Below, one piece after another: positions 21,244 to 32,373 of a DNA stretch of 52,728 nt; position 1 is the stretch's first letter, and each line of letters opens with the position of its first letter. The notes under the pieces are model-generated. The model searched no databases, was not told the DNA's origin, and saw only the letters and a list, made by a program, of their open reading frames with translations. Position numbers and translations under genes: made by a program. The stretch is from Triangularia verruculosa (lineage: Eukaryota; Ascomycota; Sordariomycetes; Sordariales; Podosporaceae): assembly GCA_033296885.1 (NCBI GenBank), contig MU864048.1, positions 1-52,728 of the forward strand, in the 5' to 3' direction.

Positions 21244-22002
21244 GATGACTGTTTGTTAGGTAACGTGTAAGTCTGTTGTAGTTTTCTTGGAAGCCTGATG
21301 TGCGATGAGGAAGGGACAAGTCTGGGTAAGTTGATGAGGAGTGATAGATAGGATAAGTATTTTCATCAACATTTGAATACTTGTAGGATATCTATAGGTT
21401 TTGACATGGAGTGGTTTTGTTGACAACCACACCGCTTCAATCTCGCCCGGCGATCTAGATGTCTCTCCCCAGCTGATCAGCCCGGTCGTCGTTGATGATC
21501 CATTCCTCAACGGCTCAGTTCTGGCAACTAGTAAACCAAAAGCCCCACAGCCATGGCGTTGAGTCAATTATGGGCTGAAGAAGATCTGTCGGGAATCTCT
21601 TTCTTTATTTTTGTCTCCAGAAACTTCCCAATGCGGTGTGGTATCTCGATAGTTCCGATCGACTGGGGCTTGTTGATCAGTGGAGTAATTACCGAAAGTA
21701 TGAATCAGAAGTATTCAGCCATGCTCAAAAGAAAATAGAGACAGACCCCTTCCATGTGTCTCGCCAATATATGCATTCATAAGAGCTAAATAAATCGTTC
21801 CGCTGAATTGAACCACCACATATCTTGGTAGTTATTAACCCTCGATGTACTCATGAATACTCGATGAACTTGCTCATAATCAGAGCCTCTTTGCAGCTAT
21901 TCCACAGACTGCATGTCTAGTATTACAGCCAAAGTAATGTGAGACAGTTCATAGAAGAAGAACAAAAAGGTTGTGAGAGAAGGTTTGGTTGAAAAAGAAG
22001 TG
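21244..22002. other. Spacer between secreted protein gene and 5S rRNA gene
   Basis: AT-moderate sequence holding the promoter of the secreted-protein gene (minus strand). Short frames only. No gene seen. Confidence 0.5.
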
Positions 22003-22011
22003 AAAACAAAA
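22003..22011 (-). terminator. RNA polymerase III terminator of the 5S gene
   Basis: Read on the minus strand, the 5S 3' end runs straight into TTTTGTTTT, a typical polymerase III stop signal. Confidence 0.8.
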
Positions 22012-22130
22012 ACATACAACACCAGGGATTCCCCAGTGGTCACCCACCTGAGTACTAATCCGGTGATCAGCTGTTTTACTAGGGCAGAGCGGACGGGATG
22101 CCGTACTTTCAGCTGTCTATGGTCGTATGT
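22012..22130 (-). rRNA. 5S ribosomal RNA, dispersed single gene
   Basis: The minus strand reads ACATACGACCATAG at the 5' end and closes with TGGTGTTGTATGT. The two ends pair as helix I with one G-U wobble. Between them lie the conserved segments CATCCCGTCCGCTCTGCC (loop B/helix III) and GGTGGGTGACCACTGGGGAA (loop E/helix IV and the internal promoter C box). The length of 119 nt is right for an ascomycete 5S rRNA, and a T-run follows. Placement between protein genes, not in the rDNA repeat, is the known pattern in Neurospora and related fungi. The helix II region (ACAGCTG...CAGCTGATC) differs from the commonest Neurospora form as I remember it, so this may be one of the variant 5S types. Confidence 0.93.
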
Positions 22131-25100
22131 AAACGATTACGCTGGAATCAAGGTCTATAGATGGAATTCTGTGAGGAAGGTGTTGGTGATCTGACGAGGA
22201 TAGAGAACGTGTATCACAACGACAACGCCAACCATCCCTCAAGCAGTGCATGTGTAGAGGATAGAAACCACAACTACCAATAGCCGCCAGCTGTGGAATG
22301 AATTAGAAAATACAAGAGTAGTCTACTACGTTGACGTAAAAGCAGAATTCATATCACTTGATATGCATCTGTGTAAGTGATGGCGGTGACCAGCCATCTC
22401 TCAACACCAAAGAATTCCACCATCTCCAGCCGCTGTGTGCACCCCGCAACAGGCAACGAATGTCACGGGATCGGAACGTTTGCAAACCTTCTTGAGGAGG
22501 AGCTCGGCTCAACATGCGGCCACTTGGCTGGAAAAGATGCAACCACCATCACCAGTTCCTCGAAAGCCTCAAGGGATTGCGTAATCCTCTGGCGCTCGGT
22601 GCAAACTTTTGGGCCTCAATAACCGGCCGGTGCTTTTTTCTCGTGCCAGGGAAACTGACAGAGCTGCCGAACCCTTCGGTTGGATTAGGGATGGATAATC
22701 ACGATGGTGAGCAGCGGCGAGTAGGTAACACCCCAGGGTGGCCCCGCGGTGGCCGCATCAAGTGGCCGGGAGAACAATCCCTCCTCATCTTACTGACACT
22801 CGCTCGTGCCTCAACTACCAACCACCCGCCTCTGAAGAGAAAAGCGATCTGGCGATATTGTTCCAGATTTCTTCTCCTTGGCTCCGGAGACAGCACAGCG
22901 GGGTTAGATTGCAGGGTGACAGAAGACCGCATCTGAAGGGCTACTTTGGTGGTATAAGTCGGCGGAATATGTAATATATATCGGCCGCGGTCGGGAATGC
23001 CCAGGACCGGTCCCTACATCGGCATCAAACTGCCCCGACCGGGCCCCGCTCCGGTCTCGCCAACATTTCTCGAGCTGTGCGCGGCGACGTGCGCCCTGAT
23101 AGAATTAGGGTCGAGGAGAACTGAGGATTTACTCATGGCTTGGTTTCCAACAAACGCAAGAAACAACTGTCCAGGTGCAGACGGAGATGCGGTTTGCGCC
23201 AACAAACGTGCAGATGGGCTGCGGCACCACATGTGTTTCTCGGGCACAGCTACCGATCCTGAAGGATACACTAGGGTGGGTAGGAGGGAAGAAACATCCG
23301 GGCGTGGGGAAAGCTTCCTGGCCGAACGTTCGTCATCTCATTCGCCGATAGTCAAGGGCTCGGTTGCCGTTGGAGGGCGGTCGCCGTGACCGAGACCCGG
23401 CCGGTGGATGACTTAAACAGGCTCCGTGGAGGCGCTGATTGGACAGGCGGCTGGGTAGACGCCATGCTCACCGCCAGCCGAACCCATATTACCTGACCAT
23501 TGTCGACCTTCCAGGCATGTCGGGCAGCTGCAGATATCATTCAATAGCAGTTGGAGAAAGAAGGACCAGACATTGGCCAAAACGACGACCACCCATTTCT
23601 CATCATCCCGCCCAGTGCGCCCCTTTCTTGTCGTTTACGTGTGAAAACTGAAAGTCGGTTCCGGTCGATGGAGACATGCTAGATTAGCGGGTGTTTTGTG
23701 CGAGCGTGGCGCCAAACGAAACAAACGAGGCGGGATTTGGCTGCTCAAGTGACTTGAAAAAAAAAGATAAGAAAATAGATTTCCACAGGCTGTGTCCCTT
23801 GATGGACTCCGACGTCATCCTCTGGTCTCTCCACTTCTGGCTGCCAGGGGCCTGCGGGTCTTCTTGGCTAGGATCTGGCGGTCAGTGAGAGCGTGGGGAG
23901 CCGATGAGGATCATGAGATGCGTGGATGCTTTGACGAAGTTACAAAAATCCGCCGGTCGAGGCCCGTTGAAGAGGCCGACATTTGTCGCCTCGACCAGTC
24001 CAGATTCGGATTCACTGATTCCGCAGTTGCTCAGCAGCTGAGGTCAGACACCTGGGCGTGGGCGTCGGCGAAAGCGGCCGGTGGAATAAACACAACGTGC
24101 CTGTCTGGGTCTTCGGTTGAAGATCAAACCAACGCCACGATGATCACCAAGATTCCACGAGAAGGAACTGCTGCGGTGGTGAGCATTGGGTTGAGCTGAG
24201 TTCAGCCCAGCAAGCCGGCGAGTCATCCATGCGGCGTGCTGTTAGTGACATGTGGAGATGGAGTCAAACGGTGCGCTATGACTATTCAGGCGATATCCCG
24301 CCCATGCTAAGAGAGGTGTTGTTCGCTGTGTTGGCTGGGAACGGAGTTGGTGTGAGTGAGCTGTCCACCCACGCAGGGAGAGAGGCGTGGTTGGAAAAAG
24401 CCCGGAAGCAGAAGGAAGGAATTCCAAAGCGGGCGAGGGAAACAACGAGCAGACGCTATTGGCAGATAATGGGATGCAGCTGACGGAGGAGAGCCAGAGC
24501 TGCAGCCGGTTCCCGCGGCCAGCCCGATGGTTGCGTGCTTGTGGTTGCTTGGTGCTTGGTGTTTGGTCGGCGCAAACTGCTCGCCGTGGCGGGACATCGG
24601 AATACGATGGAAAAAACAAAAGGTCTGTCCGTCTCCCACGCTGTACACCATGTCGATGGATCCCAGCTTCGGACCGTGAGATCCAGTCAAAGCCTGTTGC
24701 TGCCAGTCAGATGCAAGCGTGCCACACCCACGACACCCTCTCAGGGACTCGTGGCACCCTCTTGTGAGTCCCAGCTGGCTGCTCCGTGGCTGCCAGTGGC
24801 TATCAGTGGCTGCCAGGCGTGTTCCTGACCCAAGGTCGCGCCAGTCCAAACCAACTTCCCGCCTACCCACACCCGGCAGGCTGGTGACTCTGGAACGTTT
24901 TGGGCCTCTCCAAGCCCCAAGCCTCCAGTTGACCTGTCTTTCGCTGAGCTGTCTCCTTCCATCATCGGACCGCGCTCTCCAGCACTCCCAGAGCTTCTTC
25001 CATTGTCCTTCTGGCGGGATCCACGTCAGGCTCGCACCCAGACCTTCCGACTCACCGAGCGATTCACGCTCTGCAGCTGGAGACCCCCATCAAGGTCTTG

Positions 25101-25531
25101 GACTGACACTGACTTCGTGGTTCTGACTGACCCACGACGCCCCCTCGCCCCGACCCACCCGACAGCCTGTCCACCCGTCCAGCCGTTCCAGGGACCAAAG
25201 CCATCTGCATCCGCACCATCCGCACGCCCTCCTGCCGTGTGCTGTACTTAAGTGTCCCGGGATCCACACCGGTCCCGTGGACCCCAATTTCCTTCTTCTC
25301 TCTCTTCTTGCCCACCACACATCATCACCTGCCTGATTCGGCGCCGATCTTTGTCAAACACCCTTTGACTTATTTCACACGCTTCTTCTTCGATCAAACA
25401 TCTTCAATACTTACTTACCAACCCAGCATCTTCCCACATCGTATTCGGCATACCCATTACTCGCCGACATAGTATCTGTTGCATGCAGTCGCTATCATAA
25501 CACCATCCGCCTCTCAGAAACCACGGTCAAG
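22131..25531. other. 3.4 kb gene-poor stretch
   Basis: I found no supported gene. GC content is high from 22700 to 25200, so many chance frames are open on both strands, none with family features. Imperfect short repeats of a TGGCTGCCAGT-like unit lie near 24690-24820. From about 25250 a pyrimidine-rich leader (CTTCTTCTCTCTCTTCTTG) points to the promoter and long 5' UTR of the next gene. Confidence 0.45.
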
Positions 25532-26485
25532 ATGAAGGGCCGCCCAGTAGACCAGCTCGTCTACGAGTACATGTTTCCAAAGCCGCGACAGTCGGATCCC
25601 CAAAACTTCACACAGCTTCTCCAAAGATATCTCGTTCTCGAGGTCCGACAAGAAGTCCACTCGTTCTACGGCCACTTAGACACACCCGAAGCGAAGTACC
25701 CAGGCCTCGACTACACAAATCGCATTCACCGAATCCGCCTCAGCAGATGGCAGTGGCACCGGCGGTTATTCCGCGCCTTTGACGGTCTCCGCCTCACATA
25801 CGCCGAAATCCAAGGTCTCACGAAGTGGGAGGGCACCCGGTGGGCAAAGGAGCGGTTCGAGCGGGAACAGGGAACAACGATCCGGGACACCACCGCCGAT
25901 GGATTCCCCGAATGGGTGGAGCCTGAGAACCGACCCGTCGGTTACTACCGCCGCGCCTCCGAGGAGGCGGACGAGACAGTAGCCAGCCCCGAGGACGAGG
26001 AAATGGACGAGGAAAGCGACGAGGAGCTGGAAAGTGTCGGAGTGGCGCTCAACGAAAGACTTCGTGAGCGAGTGGCTCTCCGCAACATATCAGGCGACAC
26101 TTCGATGCCTTTGGACGAGGAGTGGGAAAACTGGCTAAAAAATGCCATCGAGTCGGGGGAATTGCATGTTGCTGATCAAATTGCCCGCTTCCCTGGCCCA
26201 CATCCCCCGCTCACCGCCGACGACGTGTTTCCGCCAAGGATGATGGCTGCTGCGAGAGCCGGCCACTGGGAGGGCATTCCCGACTTTGTTCACAACATCA
26301 TCCGACAGACGATCGATGCAGAACAACGACCGCCACAGGCGCAGCCAACAACAGCTCCTCCGAGACCCTCGGTTAGGTATCGCAACGGTCATGGATCTCT
26401 TGCCAGAGTTGCCGTGTACGGACCTGAGATTCGCCACTCTCGGTCCGACGTTCGGCTTCACAGAACCGCCCAGCAGGGGGCCTGA
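25532..26485 (+). CDS. Conserved fungal protein of unknown function
   Basis: A single exon of 317 aa. The ATG follows GTCAAG after a likely long leader. The first ~110 residues look structured and are rich in aromatic and basic residues (LVYEYMFPKP, LQRYLVLEVRQEVHSFYG, YPGLDYTNRIHRIRLSRW, WHRRLFRAFDGLRLT, KWEGTRWAKERFEREQG). The dense pattern of W, Y and R suggests a conserved domain of filamentous fungi; I cannot name it. An acidic linker follows (PEDEEMDEESDEELESV, ~150-167), then a second helical stretch with DEEWENWLKNAIESGELHVA and MMAAARAGHWEGIPDFVHNI, and a basic disordered tail. No signal peptide, membrane helix or catalytic motif is visible. Base use is even through the gene, supporting real coding. 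Confidence 0.8.
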   Translation: MKGRPVDQLVYEYMFPKPRQSDPQNFTQLLQRYLVLEVRQEVHSFYGHLDTPEAKYPGLDYTNRIHRIRLSRWQWHRRLFRAFDGLRLTYAEIQGLTKWEGTRWAKERFEREQGTTIRDTTADGFPEWVEPENRPVGYYRRASEEADETVASPEDEEMDEESDEELESVGVALNERLRERVALRNISGDTSMPLDEEWENWLKNAIESGELHVADQIARFPGPHPPLTADDVFPPRMMAAARAGHWEGIPDFVHNIIRQTIDAEQRPPQAQPTTAPPRPSVRYRNGHGSLARVAVYGPEIRHSRSDVRLHRTAQQGA

Positions 26486-29400
26486 AACGCTAGCATCACG
26501 CTGGTTTTACGAAGTTACGTTGATTTCATTTCACCACGGATCGAGCCCAGAACACAGTCCAAAGCTATGCCGGCTCTTCGCAACACCATGATACACACAC
26601 GGCCCCAGCTATTACATCGCGCACAGATATGACGCCCTTGGTTGAAAAGGTGTTGTAAATACAAACTTTGCCTTTGTCTTTCTTCCGCATCTGTCTGCTA
26701 TTGCCAGGAAGGGGAAATGTTTTGCGCATGCGTGGTTTTGCGATGAAGAGGAAACGATACCATCAAGACGGTTTTAAGCGATGATTGTTGGAGGTCAGTG
26801 AACAGCTGTCCACCGGCGGGGAAAGCCAAGCTACACCTCGAGTTCTAGACGCTGGTTTGAGATAATAGGAGGAAGAGGAGGATATTCGGAGGATATGTAC
26901 ACTTCGATGTAACATCTTTGGGCTTTGGTTGGAGGAGTAGGAGCGTTGCCATTCAACAAAGTTCCCCTGAGAGGACGGACGATGAGTTTAAGGAGGAAGA
27001 ATAAGAGGGAAAATATACCCAGTAGGACACACACACACACCAATACAGAATCACAAGAACACGACATAAGCGGGTTTTTGTGAGGAAGATGAGTACATAA
27101 AAATAGATACCACATTTCACAAAACAGCGTACATATTCTAAACAAAATATCTCCAACTCAGTGATATGTGAAGGCCTTGCTGTTTTTTTGTCGTGACATA
27201 CGTTAGCACATTGGAATAAGATATTACATGCACAGCCGAGGATACATATCATTAGAAGAAGTCGGTCATTTTGGAGTCCCATTTAGAAAGGCGTATGTGG
27301 ATGCCATGATCTTGTTATATATCTCCTTGACACCTCGGTACTACGAGCTAGATCTGCCCATTATAAGTCAGAAGACGGAAAACGCCGGCCACCATGGCAG
27401 GGCGTTGGGCTTTTTCGGCCCGAAGAACGTATTGGCATACTTTGTGGTCTTTGATGTGATTTTACAAGGGAGAATCCTCTCGAAGAGAAAAGATAAAAGC
27501 TTTTGAGTTAATTGGCATGTCTATCAGGCGAGGTTTTGGGTGATGGTCGAATGGGTTTGTTGATATTCTTGTCTTTATGGTGCTTGGGGAATGGAAAGAG
27601 AAGTGAGAAGAAAGCAGTTGTGTAAAACGCTGCGAGTAGGGAGGTAGTTGATGAGCAGGTATAGATTGAATTCAAGGGCTTTTGGGGGATTTTTGTGATT
27701 TATCTGACTGATCTTTTAAGGGGTGGTTGGATTTGGTTGGCAAGTCGTGTATTTTACATTGTTCAAGGATGGCATTGTTGCCTGGTTTTGGGGTAGAGGA
27801 TGGGGGCAAGAAGTGAGTTTAAGTGGAAGGCGTTTGGTCTAATCCTGTGGGAGGAGGAGAGAGTATCTAGGATAGAAGACGAATTACCTGTGGATTGTGT
27901 TTGGTAGTAAGAAAGAAGAGGTCGGAGGAGACAATGACGAAAGGGGGCGAGCGTGTAAACGTGTAAAGGCGAGAAAAAGCAAGACGGCAAAGGTGGAAAA
28001 AGGTGAAAATACGATGGCGTCCGTAAAGGACAAGAACAACTGATGGAGAAAGTGTGATTCAGCGGTGTTACGGGAGCATAGAAAACGGGTTGCCTCTTCT
28101 CAAAAGAGAGAAATCGAAGGCTGCCTAATCAACAGAACTGTGGGTCTCTTTGCTCTTCTTCCTCTTCTTTTGGCTTTATTTTCGGTCTTCGAGATGAGCA
28201 GAGGTCTATCTTATCACCTGTTTCCGTGTCTAATTCCGGCTTAGTGTTGCTGATGCCCCTGTGATACTTGATGAGCAAATTAGTCGAGGAATACCCAGTG
28301 AGATGGTTGGATGTTTTGCGAGAATGTATGCATGTGATCCGGCAAAGAGGGGGAGCAAGACATTTTTAGTAAAATCATGGAGTGCTACTACCTAGTTTGA
28401 ACTGCATCGTCGAGAGGCTCAGAAGACTAAGCGGCAGATTTGCTCGGACTCGACCTGGTGGTGACGTGTGATAGACAATCGACATCACATCTACCACGCC
28501 AACATTGTGGGGGCCTTTTGAATTTATATGAATTTTAGATTAGTCAACAGACTGCAAGGTACTTATAAGTTGGCAGGCTTTGCGTTGTAGTCTAGTCTAT
28601 CTGGTGTTACACAAGATGGATTCAGACCAGCACACTCCGTACCGACATACCAGCTAACCTAGGCGCGAATGCTCACCCCTGCAATCTCGGACAATCCGTG
28701 AGATCGGGACTTGACGGAAATAACCAACCGAATCGGTGTATCCCTTACGTTGTTCTTTTGGTAAGTGGTCGAGATATGTTTCCATGTTATAACAAGTCCG
28801 GAAGTTGTGGTTCTCCCCGCCGGACGGCGGGAGAACACCGCGAAGGCGATGCCTAGATTGGCATGCGGTTGATGTTTGGGAATCCTTGAAAGTCTGGTAA
28901 CAGCGATTTGATGACGACTTTTGGTAGTAGCACAAAACGGAAAGAGAATGGCATGTAATTACGCTCGCGGCACAAAAGAAGCGCCATGTTACACGGTGGT
29001 GGCTGTTTGAGGGCACATCACGCCAAACTCGAGATGCGCACTTGAAAGATCACAAGATGCACGATCGGATTTTCTCTGTTGGAAGAGACTTGAGGCGGTG
29101 AAAGAGAGCGCTGTGATTGAGGCAGCGACAAGGCATCTACATAACAGCCCAACGGCGCGGGATCGTCTGGGCAAGCGGAAGGGGGGGGAAAGGTCGGATT
29201 CGACGCCAATAGACTCGGAATAAGATGACATATATCCGATATGAACTGAACACTATTATAGGGCTGCATATCGCGCACAGGGCTATATGGTTGGTTGCAA
29301 CTTTGTTAGCTTACTGTCACTGTTGCCTTGGGATACAACGACGTCACCTTGATCCATGCCGTATTGAAGTATGGTGACAGGAGATTTTGTTGATATAGGA

Positions 29401-30269
29401 GTTTGCGTTGCAAGTGAAAATATTGAGTTCAGCTTGTTTGCCGTTGTTTGTTGTTTACAGCCACAAGATAAGGCTGGCCGCGGAGTGATGGGATGGATCC
29501 TTCGGCTGGGCCCAACAACGGCTTTGTCGTTTAAGCTTTAGGAGAGTGTTGCAGCGTTGTCGCGTGAGGGAGGCGAAGCAAATGGCCCCTGCTCGGCTCT
29601 TGATTACATGAATCTGTCAAGAACCGCCGCTACAGTACCAATAAAGTGGTTACACAGCAGGAGCAGGCTCCCAAGCACACGGTTCCTTCCCACCGAATGG
29701 TGACACCCGCGCGGCTGTTTCTGCTAGCGTTCACCTGTTGAGGTAATCAACATCTTCGGATTGGACACTTCAACCTCAGCAACTTCTAGATTTCCAAAAG
29801 TGCGAGCAATTTCCGAGCTCCCGGGCCCGAACCATGATTTTGGGCCTGCACGCGTGCAATAGAACATTCCGAACCGGACGCCGCGGGGAGAGGGGTGACA
29901 TCTCGACGCCAGAGTATCACTAGTCTTCATCTCACTCTGAGCCAGAACGTCAACATGTCCAGTATTACACAAGAACTGACACGGCCATGTGCCTTCCGGC
30001 ATAACCCAACAGGGTATTGGTGCATGAGCCGCTAGTTCAAGTACCACAAGGCGGAATATGAAGGGAAACATTCTCGCTCCTCCTCACATCCTACGGCTGC
30101 CTGTTAGGTCTTTGACTGAGGTTGTCGGAGCCCATATCAGTTCTCAGGGGTAGTTGTGATGGCGCCTCTTTTGGAATCCGGGGGTCTGCTAACCCAAAGC
30201 TGGAACTGTCACATCGTCTACAACTCGCCACCACCACGCCGGCTTAAACAGAAACCATCAACATCAACT
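26486..30269. other. 3.8 kb gene desert
   Basis: Apart from one doubtful small ORF (29724-30071, minus) I see no gene. The stretch is moderately AT-rich, with no long frame, no splice-supported exon chain and no RIP signature. A short AC run lies near 27030. It may contain non-coding transcripts or regulatory sequence for the transcription factor at 30270. Confidence 0.45.
29724..30071 (-). CDS. Doubtful small, possibly secreted, protein
   Basis: An uninterrupted ATG-started frame of 115 aa. Its first ~17 residues, MFPFIFRLVVLELAAHA, resemble a signal peptide although a Glu lies in the core. Five cysteines follow (for example PIPCWVM and PCQFLCNTG). It is divergent from the Zn2Cys6 gene, 200 bp away. 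No family is recognised and the frame could be chance, so this is a candidate only. Confidence 0.25.
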   Translation of the reverse strand: MFPFIFRLVVLELAAHAPIPCWVMPEGTWPCQFLCNTGHVDVLAQSEMKTSDTLASRCHPSPRGVRFGMFYCTRAGPKSWFGPGSSEIARTFGNLEVAEVEVSNPKMLITSTGER

Positions 30270-32373
30270 ATGGAGCCAGAACAGCCGGCTGGCTACTTCT
30301 CGACCTTTTCCATTCTGGATCCAAATCGACCCAACCCTGAGGGCCTAGGAAAACCCCAAAAACGCAACAGACGGGTCTACGTTTGTATACCATGTCATCG
30401 CCGGAAGCTCAGGTGCGACAAAGGCCAACCTTGCTCCCGTTGTGTTCAGGTTGATGCCGCCGACGAATGCGTATACCAACAGTTTCCCTTCAGTTCAAAG
30501 CATGAATCTGGGACTGAATCAGGGGAAGCACCCCAAAGTCCACCACGGGATAGTCCACAAGTGACCCCTGGCCCGAGTGGTAGCGAAGCGAGGCCTCGAC
30601 TGAATGGCGGCACACACTGGGCCACCATCGCTTCTGAGGTATGAAGGAATTAGCTTCCGCTCCATTCAGCATGTTTGCTAATAAAAGTGTTAGTTTCGAG
30701 AAGGCTGGCCGTACATAGCGGGCCTACATCCCGAATGGGGGCCGAGATACCGACACTTACAAAGTCTCAAGTATCTGGTTGCTGCCCTTCCCGTACACCA
30801 CTTCCCGTTTGGCGAGATATGCCATTGCTCAGAAAACCGAGAAAACGCACTTCAAAGCCTACCACCAAGACCACTTGTTGACACCCTCGTTCGCTGCTAC
30901 TTCGAGACTTTCCACCCAATATACCGAATTCTGCACCCCGGAGAGTTCGAGTATGAGTACGAGGCCTTCTGGATCGATGTCAACCAGTTTTCTGAGGAAT
31001 GGCTTGCGCAATTCTTCATGATCTTAGCTCTGGGCTGCCAAGCAGCTCCGGCGCATGTCTTTGCCAGCACTGGGCGACGGCTGGGAGCCTGGACTGACCA
31101 ATTCCTGAATAATTCGCAATACTTTTTCTCCCGATCGCCTTTCACTTCGACCCCAACTCTCACCTCAGCCCGAACGCTATGTCTCGGGATAATAGCAAGA
31201 ATAATGGACATTGTGAAAGGTGGCGAGATCTCACAGTTGGCCAGTCTGATGGGGTACCTCAGTCGAATGGCAGTCACTATGAACCTGAACAGGACAACAT
31301 CGCTGTTCCCAGAACTGTCAGTCTTGGAAGCGGAAATTCGCAAACGGTTATGGCTCACAATTCAGCTTCTTGAGCTTCAAGTTGCCATACGAACAGGCAC
31401 ATCATGCATTCACCAGGATTACGATGCTGAGCCGCCATTGAACATCGACGACACAAGCATATTCCACAGTGAGCATGGCTGGATCTTGAATCCGACAACT
31501 GCTCAGCCTGGCTATAGCTTGACGGATGGAACCTTTCAAAGCAAACTAGCCGACATTCTCCCCATTCTCTCAGACATTACCGTCGCTGTGAACCAAACAA
31601 GCACCTCCAACGCGCCGAAATATGACAAGGTACAGTCCTGGGACGAGCAACTCAGGCACAAGCTCCAAGAAGCAGAAGCAGTTTTTCTCATGGCAGCCCA
31701 GTCACAAGCGAAGTACCCTTTTCGCCCACGGATACAGCTTGACTTCCTAAAGGTCCTCGTCCATCGCTCTCTCTTGGCCCTCCACCACCATTCCATCTCA
31801 ACCCCTCGATTCAAGCAATTTCCCGCTTCCTCTCAGGCCGTCATCCGCTCTTCTCTCGCCATCTTGCAAGTGCACCAGTCATGGTACCAACCGAGTACCG
31901 GGCAAAACACGACGCTGTTGAACATCTGCCGCGACTCCTTTGGCACTGCCATTCTTTACCTCGTCACCTCCTGCCGAAGGCTGTCACTCAATGCCATTCA
32001 ATTACCGTCTCTAGAAACCAGCCAGAGTGACATTATTAGACTGGTTCACACTCAGTTGGAGGACTTTAGGGAGCGAGCGTGTAACTCGCCTAGTCAGTAT
32101 GAGGAGTTTATCACTTTGGCTGTTGCGGAAGGGTGTTTACGGACGTTATTGAGTGGGGGCGGTGGGAGTATGGCAGCGGGGCTGATGGAAGTTGCCGATC
32201 GGATTGAGAGGACGATTCTAGAGGGGAAGTTGTGGACTGGGGGAGGGGAGTCGAGTACCGCGGCGGGTGTGGGGGCAGGGGATTTGGGGGGAGGGTTAGG
32301 AGGGAGTGGGTTTACGCCTGTTACGCCGGGGGGTTTTGGGGAGGGTGGAGGGGGGTTTATGTTTCCTCCTTGA
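30270..32373 (+). CDS. Zn2Cys6 fungal transcription factor
   Basis: Exons 30270-30638 and 30694-32373 (55-nt intron) encode 682 aa. The Zn(II)2Cys6 cluster is complete: Cys39, 42, 49, 55, 58 and 67, spaced x2-x6-x5-x2-x8, with the basic HRRKLRCDKG segment that contacts DNA. After a Pro/Ser linker comes a fungal-specific regulatory (middle homology) region starting near LVRCYFETFHPIYRILHPGE and continuing through FFMILALGCQAAP, RLWLTIQLLELQVAIRTG and the DYDAEPPLNIDD box. The C-terminal ~60 residues are almost all Gly with Ser and Ala and are probably disordered. Start: the ATG at 30270 is preferred to the in-frame 30156 because the conserved region begins soon after it. No biosynthetic cluster surrounds the gene, so the target pathway cannot be inferred. 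Confidence 0.92.

Noticed and set aside
24307..24870. Minus-strand frame of 187 codons with internal similarity
   Set aside because: The apparent internal repeat comes from short TGGCTGCCAGT-like DNA repeats in GC-rich spacer; no domain or start context supports it.
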